Assembly (NCBI GenBank): GCA_034669965.1
Contig: JAXMOK010000001.1
Span: forward strand, 124,001-188,000
Reading direction: 5' to 3'
Source: HXMU1420-13 sp034669965
GTDB taxonomy: Bacteria > Bacteroidota > Rhodothermia > Balneolales > Balneolaceae
DNA: 64,000 nucleotides
Below are positions 1-7,424 of this stretch, one piece after another. A program made the translations under genes and the position numbers. The notes below the pieces were generated by a model. That model saw only the letters and a list, made by a program, of their open reading frames with translations, did no database searches and was not told the origin of the DNA. Every line of letters begins with the position of its first letter. Positions within the stretch are counted from its first letter, which is position 1.

Positions 1-534
1 AATTTTTTTAACTGCTTCGGTAATATCCCAACGGCCTGAGTAACTCAACGCCAAACATAATTGCAGCCGTGTATTCCCAGCCGTTAGGTCGATGGCTTCC
101 TGAAGCTCATCCTGACAATCTTCAGGAAAACGATCCATCTGCCCGATTGTAACCAAGCGAATGTTATTTTCATGAAGTTTTTCTGCTTCTTTTCGAAGTG
201 ATGAAACCAATAATCTCATCAAACCACGAACTTCGGCGGAAGGTCGACCCCAATTTTCGGTTGAAAATGCATAAAGGGTTAAATAATTAACGCCCAATTG
301 AGCACACGCTTCGGTGATATCCCGAACAGAATCCACACCTACCTTGTGCCCGTGCAAACGAATACTACCTTTTTTCTTTGCCCAACGGCCGTTACCATCC
401 ATAATAATGGCAATATGCTCGGGTATTTCCCCGGTATTAGCCAACAAAGATTGTTTTTCTTTGTCGTCTTTGGTTTGAACTTTTTTAGTAAGTGTAAGCT
501 CTTTCAAAGAGGATGAATTAGTGACTGATTTCAA
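1..534 (-). CDS. uppS: Isoprenyl transferase / undecaprenyl diphosphate synthase (C-terminus beyond window)
   Basis: Makes long-chain isoprenyl diphosphate, the lipid carrier precursor for peptidoglycan, by cis-condensation of isopentenyl diphosphate. Translating the minus strand gives the family signature HIAIIMDGNGRWAKKKG followed by R-HGHK-G, then LTLYAFSTENWGRP and, near the window edge, LALSYSGRWDI. The protein is cut off at base 1 before its C-terminal RTSGE region. No in-frame ATG lies between the upstream stop (TAA at about 546-548) and the conserved core, so a TTG must be the start. Candidates are TTG at 534, 507 or 447; 534 is the longest and is used here, but its GAGGG lies only one base upstream. 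It follows ribH by about 50 bases on the same strand, probably in one transcript. The function is well supported; the start is not. Confidence 0.9.
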   Translation of the reverse strand, partial: MKSVTNSSSLKELTLTKKVQTKDDKEKQSLLANTGEIPEHIAIIMDGNGRWAKKKGSIRLHGHKVGVDSVRDITEACAQLGVNYLTLYAFSTENWGRPSAEVRGLMRLLVSSLRKEAEKLHENNIRLVTIGQMDRFPEDCQDELQEAIDLTAGNTRLQLCLALSYSGRWDITEAVKKI

Positions 535-584
535 GCCCTCAAAATTAGAGTATTACTCATCTTTAATCAAGCTTTAAACTAGGC

Positions 585-1055
585 TCAAGAGTCTAATTTA
601 CGGCCTAAATCTATCATTTCGAGCAAAGCCAGAGCGGCTTCCCCCCCTTTATTGCCTTTACTTCCCGCTCGGTCTAAAGCTTGTTTCACATCATCGGTGG
701 TTAAAACCCCAAATGCTACCGGTTTTTGATAGCGAAGATTCAAATCTGTGCATCCTCTTGTTACTGCATCACATACGTATTCAAAATGTGGCGTACCACC
801 TCGAATTACAACGCCTAATGCAATTACACCATCAAGGTCTTTTTTTTCTAACAGATATTGAACTGCAAGCGGAATTTCAAAAGAACCGGGGCAGCGTGTT
901 ACGATAATATCTTCTTCATTAACCCCATTTCCTATAAGTGCTGCGAGAGCACCATCCAACATTTGATCGGTAATATTCGAATTCCATCGGGATACAACAA
1001 TGCCCACTTTTGCATTCTCAGGGTTGGTCTTACCTTCTACAAGTGTGTATGCCAT
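585..1055 (-). CDS. ribH: 6,7-dimethyl-8-ribityllumazine synthase
   Basis: Catalyses the penultimate step of riboflavin synthesis, condensing the ribityl-aminopyrimidine with dihydroxybutanone phosphate; the family forms pentamers or 60-mer capsids in the cytoplasm. The 156-residue length is normal. The binding motif PGSFEIP is at about residues 56-62 and the GVVIRGGTPHFEYV segment at 81-94, with His90 as the expected catalytic histidine. It starts one base after the stop of the upstream PHP gene, so translation is likely coupled within the minus-strand run that continues into uppS. Other rib genes are not in the window. Confidence 0.96.
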   Translation of the reverse strand: MAYTLVEGKTNPENAKVGIVVSRWNSNITDQMLDGALAALIGNGVNEEDIIVTRCPGSFEIPLAVQYLLEKKDLDGVIALGVVIRGGTPHFEYVCDAVTRGCTDLNLRYQKPVAFGVLTTDDVKQALDRAGSKGNKGGEAALALLEMIDLGRKLDS

Positions 1056-1056
1056 G

Positions 1057-1905
1057 CTAATCTGCTTCTACTATTTGTTTACGTTGATTTGTCATACGTT
1101 TCATTTTCTCTATATACTTTGCTGCTATGCTCACCGTACCAATATGAATGTGAGCGCGATCTATGCTTCCGTGATAGTCGCTTCCACCGGTCATTAATAA
1201 AGCACGTTGCGCTACAATTTCGGAATATTTTTTCTGAAGTGTATAATTGTGGCTTGGATGTATACATTCGAGACCATCAATGCCGGCATTAATAAATAAT
1301 TCGATGTCAGGCGAGGAGTAAAGTTTTCCTGGATGAGCAAGAATTGCAGCCCCGCCGGCTAGTTTTATGGCTTTAATTACTTCTTTGTAATCAGGATACT
1401 GATGATCGATTCCACCAAGTTGTTCAGTACTTAAATATCGCTCAAAGGCCTCAAAGTAGTTACGAACGTAGCCTTTCTTAATTAAAAGTTGCGCAACGTG
1501 TGGCCGCCCGATATTGGCGCCGTTTGCAACAGCGCGAACTTCTTCATAATCGATATCAACGCCATTAGTGTTTATTGTTGCAATAATCCCTTTAATTCGT
1601 TCTCGCCGACCAACACGTTGTTTCAACAATAATTGAGTAAAAGACTCCGATTCAAAATCGAAATAATATGCCAGTATGTGAGCCTCGCTGCCATTAAAAG
1701 ACGAAGTGATCTCAACACCAGGAATTAGTTCTATCCCAAGTAGAGTTGCATGATCTTTGGCTCTTAAATAACCTTCAATAGTATCGTGATCGGTGATAGA
1801 TAATGCCGAGAGATTCCGTTCTTTAGCAACTTCAACGGCTTCGTTGGGTTGAAGGCGACCATCAGAACACGTGGTATGGATGTGTAGATCTGCTTTTGGC
1901 AACAT
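1057..1905 (-). CDS. PHP-domain metal-dependent phosphoesterase (RNase AM/YciV-like)
   Basis: A 282-residue PHP-fold protein. Metal-ligand motifs are visible: DLHIHT at residues 6-11, TDHD at 38-41, a GVEITS segment near 64, ILAHPGK in the second half and GGSDYHG near the C-terminus. This architecture matches stand-alone PHP proteins related to E. coli RNase AM/YciV, which hydrolyse 3',5'-nucleoside bisphosphates and trim 5' ends of structured RNAs; that specific activity is inferred from the family. Its start codon overlaps the S41 protease stop by one base and ribH starts right after it, so it sits in a tightly packed operon. It is too short for a DNA polymerase PHP domain and lacks histidinol-phosphatase context. 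Confidence 0.85.
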   Translation of the reverse strand: MLPKADLHIHTTCSDGRLQPNEAVEVAKERNLSALSITDHDTIEGYLRAKDHATLLGIELIPGVEITSSFNGSEAHILAYYFDFESESFTQLLLKQRVGRRERIKGIIATINTNGVDIDYEEVRAVANGANIGRPHVAQLLIKKGYVRNYFEAFERYLSTEQLGGIDHQYPDYKEVIKAIKLAGGAAILAHPGKLYSSPDIELFINAGIDGLECIHPSHNYTLQKKYSEIVAQRALLMTGGSDYHGSIDRAHIHIGTVSIAAKYIEKMKRMTNQRKQIVEAD

Positions 1906-3548
1906 CAGTTGTTACCACTCAAAATAGATTCAATTTGCGAATCGTCGTTTATCAGATCTAAGGCATTCTTTAACTGTTTATCAAATTGCAGCGATGCTTT
2001 CGTACGCTCTGTTTGCCCATTATACCGTGATACCAGCTCTAGATGTAGAATTTCTCGAATTAGCGATTCGTGTACTTCGAACATTTGCTGTTTTTTGAAC
2101 TCAATGGCTTCCCTTAATCCGGCCAAATGTGGCCCTGCACTTTGAATACTTTCCATGCTAGCCTGTAACTCATCAAGTAAAAACTGTTCTTCTAATTGCA
2201 TTTCAAAGTCACTTTCGTCTAAAAAGCTTAAAAACTCATTATAAACTTCATTCGAGAGTTCATTTGCAGCATACGATTCGTTAGCGTTTTCGAATTGAGT
2301 CGCAAAATCAAATACCGAGCCTTGTTGGTAAAGTGCCACTTCGAGCAAGCCTGCTGTTTCGCTTTCTTTTATGATATCGGGTTCAATTCCCCGTCCTTCA
2401 TTCACAGGGCGACCGTTTCGCGTGCTAAACACTCGATTAGCGGTTTCTTCTCTGCTGATGGAAGCATTGCGTGCATTATGAGTATATGCCACCGACTGTA
2501 TACTTCGCCCACTTGGTGTATAATATCTTGAAATAGTGATCTTGAGCGAAGTGTTATACGGCATTGGTTTAACAATTTGTACTAAACCTTTCCCAAAACT
2601 TCGTTCGCCTAAAATAACCGCTCGATCTAAGTCTTGAAGTGCACCTGCTACCACTTCACTTGCGCTTGCGCTACCACCGTTCATCAGAATAACCACCGGT
2701 TTGTCGAACATCACAGGTTCTTGGGTTTCGTAGCTTTGGTTGTATTCTGCAATGCGGCCACGAGTTTCTACCACGGTTATGCCCGGCTCCACAAACTTGT
2801 CAATGATTTTAACAGCTTCTTGTAAAATCCCTCCCGGGTTATCTCTTAAATCCAGTACCAAGCCTTGCATATTACCATCTGCATTTAGTGCAATAATCTG
2901 GTCGCGGATTTCATCCCCGGAGTTCATCCCGAATTGGGCAAGGCGGATAAATCCAATATCAGAATTTGATCCAATTCGATCAGCGAAAGTCACATTTTTT
3001 ACTTCAATGCTTTTTCGTTCGATTTCATACTCTATTGGCTGATCTAAGCCAAAGCGCTGGATTGTAAGTATAACGGTTGAACCAATTTCACCAACGGTAA
3101 GATTTTGAACTTCCTCGGTTTGTAAGCCTTCAGTCATTACTCCATCAATGGCTACAATAATGTCGCCAGCTCTAATACCCATATTATCTGCCGGACCACC
3201 TTCGATAGGTGCAACCACCACAACTTGACCGTCTCGATAACCGGCATCAATTCCAATACCAGCATAATTACTTCGCGACAAGATTTCCGCTTGCTCGTTT
3301 TGTGCTTCGTTGTAGTAAACGGTGTAAGGATCTAGCGTTTCAAGCATGGCATCGATCCCGTTTCGCATCAATACTTCTGGATCTACTTGATCAACATATT
3401 CCAGTGCCACGTTTTCATACGTTTCGCTAAAAATAGTAAAGTTCTTTTTTATCAGGAAATAGATATCCGTCGGCTGAAAGGCAACTGTAAGGGCACCAAT
3501 AACAAGTAAAACGCCGGTAACTTTATACCTGGCCGACCAATTTTTCAT
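1905..3548 (-). CDS. S41 C-terminal processing peptidase with PDZ domain
   Basis: A periplasmic, membrane-anchored serine protease of the CtpA/Prc family. An N-terminal hydrophobic helix (about residues 10-26) is followed by a PDZ domain (about 92-178, with the GIGI carboxylate-binding-loop type sequence) and the S41 catalytic core. The expected catalytic Ser295 lies in GGSASASE and the Lys320 in ERSFGKG, 25 residues apart as in the family. The C-terminal 130 or so residues form a charged helical tail. The gene is 8 bases downstream of a lytic transglycosylase gene, which fits the known role of Ctp proteases in controlling peptidoglycan hydrolases, although the substrate here is not known. 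The ATG start is supported by the anchor helix immediately following it. Confidence 0.93.
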   Translation of the reverse strand: MKNWSARYKVTGVLLVIGALTVAFQPTDIYFLIKKNFTIFSETYENVALEYVDQVDPEVLMRNGIDAMLETLDPYTVYYNEAQNEQAEILSRSNYAGIGIDAGYRDGQVVVVAPIEGGPADNMGIRAGDIIVAIDGVMTEGLQTEEVQNLTVGEIGSTVILTIQRFGLDQPIEYEIERKSIEVKNVTFADRIGSNSDIGFIRLAQFGMNSGDEIRDQIIALNADGNMQGLVLDLRDNPGGILQEAVKIIDKFVEPGITVVETRGRIAEYNQSYETQEPVMFDKPVVILMNGGSASASEVVAGALQDLDRAVILGERSFGKGLVQIVKPMPYNTSLKITISRYYTPSGRSIQSVAYTHNARNASISREETANRVFSTRNGRPVNEGRGIEPDIIKESETAGLLEVALYQQGSVFDFATQFENANESYAANELSNEVYNEFLSFLDESDFEMQLEEQFLLDELQASMESIQSAGPHLAGLREAIEFKKQQMFEVHESLIREILHLELVSRYNGQTERTKASLQFDKQLKNALDLINDDSQIESILSGNN

Positions 3549-3556
3549 TAATGTAT

Positions 3557-5542
3557 CTATTTAATTTTAAGAACCTGACCTACATAAATTCTGGAACCTG
3601 AAAGATTGTTCAATCTTCTGAGTTGAGAAATTGAAACACCATGAGATTCTGCAATTTCGCTTAGAGTGTCGTTACTTCGAACGGTATAGGTGGCCCCATT
3701 ATTTGATGAAGAACTCGAGCCTGCAGAAGCGAATATATTTTCGCCTCGTTTCTGCTGACTTTCAATATTTTGTTTTTCTCTAAACGATAGTGTATTCACT
3801 TTTTCGTAATGCCCTTTCAGATTATTAGGTACATATACTTTCAAATTCTGCCCAACCCGAATGGTATTTCCGATGCTATTCCAACTTCTTATTTGCCAAG
3901 CTCTTACATCGTACCACTCGGCTATATGCCCAATGGTATCACCGGTTTTAACCTTGTAAGTAAGGCTGCTGGAGTTTGCAGGTGCACTTACTGTTCGATT
4001 CGACGTACGTGTAGTTGTAACCCCATTTCGCTGATTTGAAGGTCTATTTGCACTTAATTGTGCAGTGCTACCGGCTGGAAGTGGTACAGCTAATACCTGA
4101 CCGGGATAAATCGTTGTAGTAAGGTTTTCGTTAGTGGCAAAAATCCCACTTACGGTTGTACCGTACTTTCGAGCAATTAACCCAATCGATTCGCCACTTC
4201 TAACCGTGTGCATAGTAATGCTCTGGCTGGCTGTTTCTTTTGAGATGTCATCGTAGGCAGCAAGAAACTCGTTTTTGGTACCAACAGGAATTTTCAAGTT
4301 ATACTTGTTACCAGGAGGCGTCGCCCATCGTAATAGTTCAGGATTTAAACGCTTAAGCTCGTCGGTAGTGATATTAATGGCAGCTGCTAAGGCATCCAGC
4401 GGCATTAGCCCATCCACTTCAACTACATCGTAGGCGTAAGGCTCTTTTCCGTATCGTTTCTTAAACCCAAATTCTTCGGGCGACATATTGATCAAAGTAG
4501 TTGCAATGAAACCGGGAACATAACCTCTGGTTTCGCGCGGTAAATATGGATACGCTGCCCAATAATCTTTCACCCCACCGGCACGACGAATTGCACGATT
4601 TAACCCTCTTGGGCTGATATTATAATTCGCCAAAGCAAGGTGCCAATCGCCCCAAATGTTATGTAAATCTTTTAAATGGCGAGCTGCGGCACGTGTTGCT
4701 TTTTCAGGATCGCGACGCTCATCTACCCACCAATTAACTTCCAGGCCATAAACGCGACCTGTAGCTTGAATAAATTGCCACATTCCAACTGCCGAAGCCC
4801 AACTTCTAGCTGTTGGGTTTATCCCACTTTCGATATACGCTAAATACACCAACTCTGGCGGTAATCCTTCTTCAGCAAAAATCTTGTCCATCATTGGCTT
4901 ATAAACTTCGGCTCTTTCTCTCCAAACTTCCATCACCTCTGGGCGGCGGAGCGTATAGTACACCAAATGACGATTCACTTGAGAGTTCTGAAGTAAAGGA
5001 ACTTGAGTTTTTGGAATGGTTGCTTCAACCGGAAACTCGAAATTCTCGGTGATAGTCATCTCATCGTCAAGAAAATCTTGCTGGATGGTAAAGATTTCGC
5101 CTTGAGGTTCGTTTTCATTCTCTGTGATGCCATAAAAGCTGCGGTATTCACTTACAACAATACGCGAAAGCTCAGCAAAACGACGATCATTTCTGATCTC
5201 AGGATAATCATCTAATAACTGTTGAGATGCCTGTATCGCATCGTTTATATGTTCTTCAGCCTGAATTGGATTGTCATCAACTTGTGCTTCGAGCGAAAGA
5301 ATATGGATATGATATATATCCGATATTCGACTCATCACATCTTTTTGAAAACTATCCAGTTGAATAAGCGCCGGTTGAAGTGGACTTTCTTCAAGTCCAC
5401 TGTTTTTTTCCATCGGATTGTTATAAGGCAACAATCGTTGAGGCATATCATTTTTTATAACTTGTGTGGAATCTTGAGCTTCCACAACGTTCGCAATGCC
5501 AAACGAACACATTAAAATTGCTAATAGAGACTTCTTAACCAT
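3557..5542 (-). CDS. MltD-like lytic transglycosylase with C-terminal LysM repeats
   Basis: A 661-residue exported murein hydrolase. A signal peptide (residues 1-22, ending at VEA) is followed by a helical region and a GH23-type SLT domain starting near 215. Its catalytic glutamate is Glu238 in YLAYIESGINP, followed by GMWQFIQATG and the LALANYN segment typical of MltD-class enzymes. Three clear LysM modules follow (about 445-490, 535-575 and 618-661), plus a shorter LysM-like stretch near 385-425; these bind glycan strands. The enzyme cleaves the MurNAc-GlcNAc bond to give 1,6-anhydroMurNAc. It lies directly upstream of the S41 protease, which may regulate its turnover (inference). Confidence 0.93.
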   Translation of the reverse strand: MVKKSLLAILMCSFGIANVVEAQDSTQVIKNDMPQRLLPYNNPMEKNSGLEESPLQPALIQLDSFQKDVMSRISDIYHIHILSLEAQVDDNPIQAEEHINDAIQASQQLLDDYPEIRNDRRFAELSRIVVSEYRSFYGITENENEPQGEIFTIQQDFLDDEMTITENFEFPVEATIPKTQVPLLQNSQVNRHLVYYTLRRPEVMEVWRERAEVYKPMMDKIFAEEGLPPELVYLAYIESGINPTARSWASAVGMWQFIQATGRVYGLEVNWWVDERRDPEKATRAAARHLKDLHNIWGDWHLALANYNISPRGLNRAIRRAGGVKDYWAAYPYLPRETRGYVPGFIATTLINMSPEEFGFKKRYGKEPYAYDVVEVDGLMPLDALAAAINITTDELKRLNPELLRWATPPGNKYNLKIPVGTKNEFLAAYDDISKETASQSITMHTVRSGESIGLIARKYGTTVSGIFATNENLTTTIYPGQVLAVPLPAGSTAQLSANRPSNQRNGVTTTRTSNRTVSAPANSSSLTYKVKTGDTIGHIAEWYDVRAWQIRSWNSIGNTIRVGQNLKVYVPNNLKGHYEKVNTLSFREKQNIESQQKRGENIFASAGSSSSSNNGATYTVRSNDTLSEIAESHGVSISQLRRLNNLSGSRIYVGQVLKIK

Positions 5543-5635
5543 AAAATTTCTGTAGATTATTTCGACTAATGTAATAATTATCGTTTAAAAAAAGGTAGAA
5601 TACCGTCTAAGGGATTCGTTATTTGCGCACAATCT

Positions 5636-7372
5636 TTAGTTTAAAGCAGATTGTACGTGCTCATTTCTTGTCAATTGCTTCTCAGCTCCTGTCCATTGCT
5701 GTACTATTGGCCAACGCCGGCCAGCACCAAAGGCCTTTGCGGATAGCTTGAGTCCGGGGGCTGCTTGATATCTCTTGTGTTCATTTCGATCAACGAGTGT
5801 AAGAACGCGATCTACCAATGATTCTTCAAATCCACGAGCAATAATTTCCTCTCTTGATATCTGATCCTCAAGGTAGTATTGCAAAATAGAATCTAAGGTT
5901 CCGTAATCTGGCAAAGAATCTGAATCTTTTTGATCAGGACGAAGTTCGGCACTCGGTTCCTTCTCGATGATCGAATTTGGAATCACTTCTTTCTTATAAA
6001 AATGCTCGTTCAACCATAGGCACATTTCGTACACTTCGGTTTTATATAAATCAGAAATTACACCCAATCCACCAGCCATATCGCCATAAAGTGTGCAATA
6101 ACCAACCGCGGTTTCCGATTTATTACCGGTATTCAAAAGCATGTGCCCGAATTTATTTGAAATCGCCATGAGGATATCGCCTCTTGAGCGACTTTGCAGA
6201 TTCTCTTCTGCTACATTTAATTCTGTTCCTTCAAACAAATCAGATAATTGGTTTAAATAGGCATCAAATACCGGCTTGATTGTAATATTTTTCAGCTCGA
6301 TGCCTAGGTTGTTAGCAAGTAATTCAGAGTCGGTAACACTTCCAGAACTCGAATATTGTGACGGCATGGTAACTGCTAACACATTTTCACTTCCTACAGC
6401 TTCTGCAGCAATTGCGGTAACCAATGCAGAATCAATTCCACCACTTAAACCTAGTGTGACTTTGTTTCCAAGTTTCGACTTTCGCAGATAGTCCCGTACT
6501 CCTAATACCAAAGCATGAAACATAGTTTCGATAGGATTAGGAGCACTCCTTTCGCAATCGGCATATTTACCAGCCTGCAGTTTTTGTTTACCAGAATCGT
6601 ACATCACATCAACAAAAGTAGACACAAACCGCTCATCGCGTGTTACAATATAACCATCCGGGGCAAGGGCGAGCGAATCGCCATCAAAAATAAGTTCGGT
6701 ATTAGCGCCAACCTGATTCACATAAAAAAGCGGCAGATTTAATTCACGCGCATGTTTTTGTAGCATTCCAACACGTGAAATCGGCTTTCGTTTGGTAAAG
6801 GGTGAAGCTGATACATTGATAATTGCGCAGGCACCTTTTTCAGCTAAAATTTGAGCAGGATTTACAGAATACGTGTGGTATTGAATTTCATTATCGTTAT
6901 ACCAAATGTCTTCGCAAACGGTAATTCCAAAAGGAATCCCTTTAATCATCACGGGCTCAAAATGTGACCCCGGCTCAAAATACCGCAGATCATCAAATAC
7001 ATCGTAGGTTGGTAGTAACGCTTTATGCACGGTAGTTTGAATGGCTCCATTCGAAGCAACAACAGCCGAATTAAAGCATTTGCGCCCCACTCCTGTTTCA
7101 TTTGGGGTGATGTTTCCGAAAATCACAGTACACTCGCCCGTCTCGGCAACTACTTCTGAGGTAATTTGATAGCAGAGATTTCGGAACACTTCACGCTCCA
7201 ATAAATCCATCGGAGGATATCCCGTAACTACCAGTTCTGGCAATATTAAAATGTCAATTCCATCCGCTTCTGCTTTGCGAATGGAATCTAAAATCATTGT
7301 ACGATTCCCAATCAAATCCCCAATGGTAGGGTTCAATTGTTCTAAACGAATATGTAGTGCTTTTTCAGACAT
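5636..7372 (-). CDS. nadE: Glutamine-dependent NAD+ synthetase
   Basis: Catalyses the last step of NAD synthesis, amidating deamido-NAD with ammonia from glutamine. The 578-residue protein has an N-terminal nitrilase-type glutaminase domain with the expected Glu (ILPELVVTG, residue 46), Lys (HKALLPTYDVFDD) and Cys (GITVCEDIWY). The C-terminal synthetase domain carries the ATP-pyrophosphatase loop LGLSGGIDSALV near residue 305 and the NKSETAVGYCTLYGDMAGG segment. Length and order of domains are typical of the glutamine-hydrolysing form. About 93 bases separate it from the downstream transglycosylase gene. It is one of several genes in this window touching NAD or nucleotide metabolism, but it is not adjacent to the NAD-kinase-like gene. 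Confidence 0.96.
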   Translation of the reverse strand: MSEKALHIRLEQLNPTIGDLIGNRTMILDSIRKAEADGIDILILPELVVTGYPPMDLLEREVFRNLCYQITSEVVAETGECTVIFGNITPNETGVGRKCFNSAVVASNGAIQTTVHKALLPTYDVFDDLRYFEPGSHFEPVMIKGIPFGITVCEDIWYNDNEIQYHTYSVNPAQILAEKGACAIINVSASPFTKRKPISRVGMLQKHARELNLPLFYVNQVGANTELIFDGDSLALAPDGYIVTRDERFVSTFVDVMYDSGKQKLQAGKYADCERSAPNPIETMFHALVLGVRDYLRKSKLGNKVTLGLSGGIDSALVTAIAAEAVGSENVLAVTMPSQYSSSGSVTDSELLANNLGIELKNITIKPVFDAYLNQLSDLFEGTELNVAEENLQSRSRGDILMAISNKFGHMLLNTGNKSETAVGYCTLYGDMAGGLGVISDLYKTEVYEMCLWLNEHFYKKEVIPNSIIEKEPSAELRPDQKDSDSLPDYGTLDSILQYYLEDQISREEIIARGFEESLVDRVLTLVDRNEHKRYQAAPGLKLSAKAFGAGRRWPIVQQWTGAEKQLTRNEHVQSALN

Positions 7373-7424
7373 CTGAAGAAGATACGTATAAATGAACCGC
7401 TAAATCGCGGTTGAATACGTGGTT

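Noticed and set aside
858..1292. 144-residue plus-strand frame across ribH and the PHP gene
   Set aside because: Overlaps two clear genes on the opposite strand; no signal or family.
7395..7412. AACCGC/GCGGTT hairpin between nadE and the nuclease gene
   Set aside because: Stem of only six pairs and no T-tract; too weak to call a terminator or a regulatory site.
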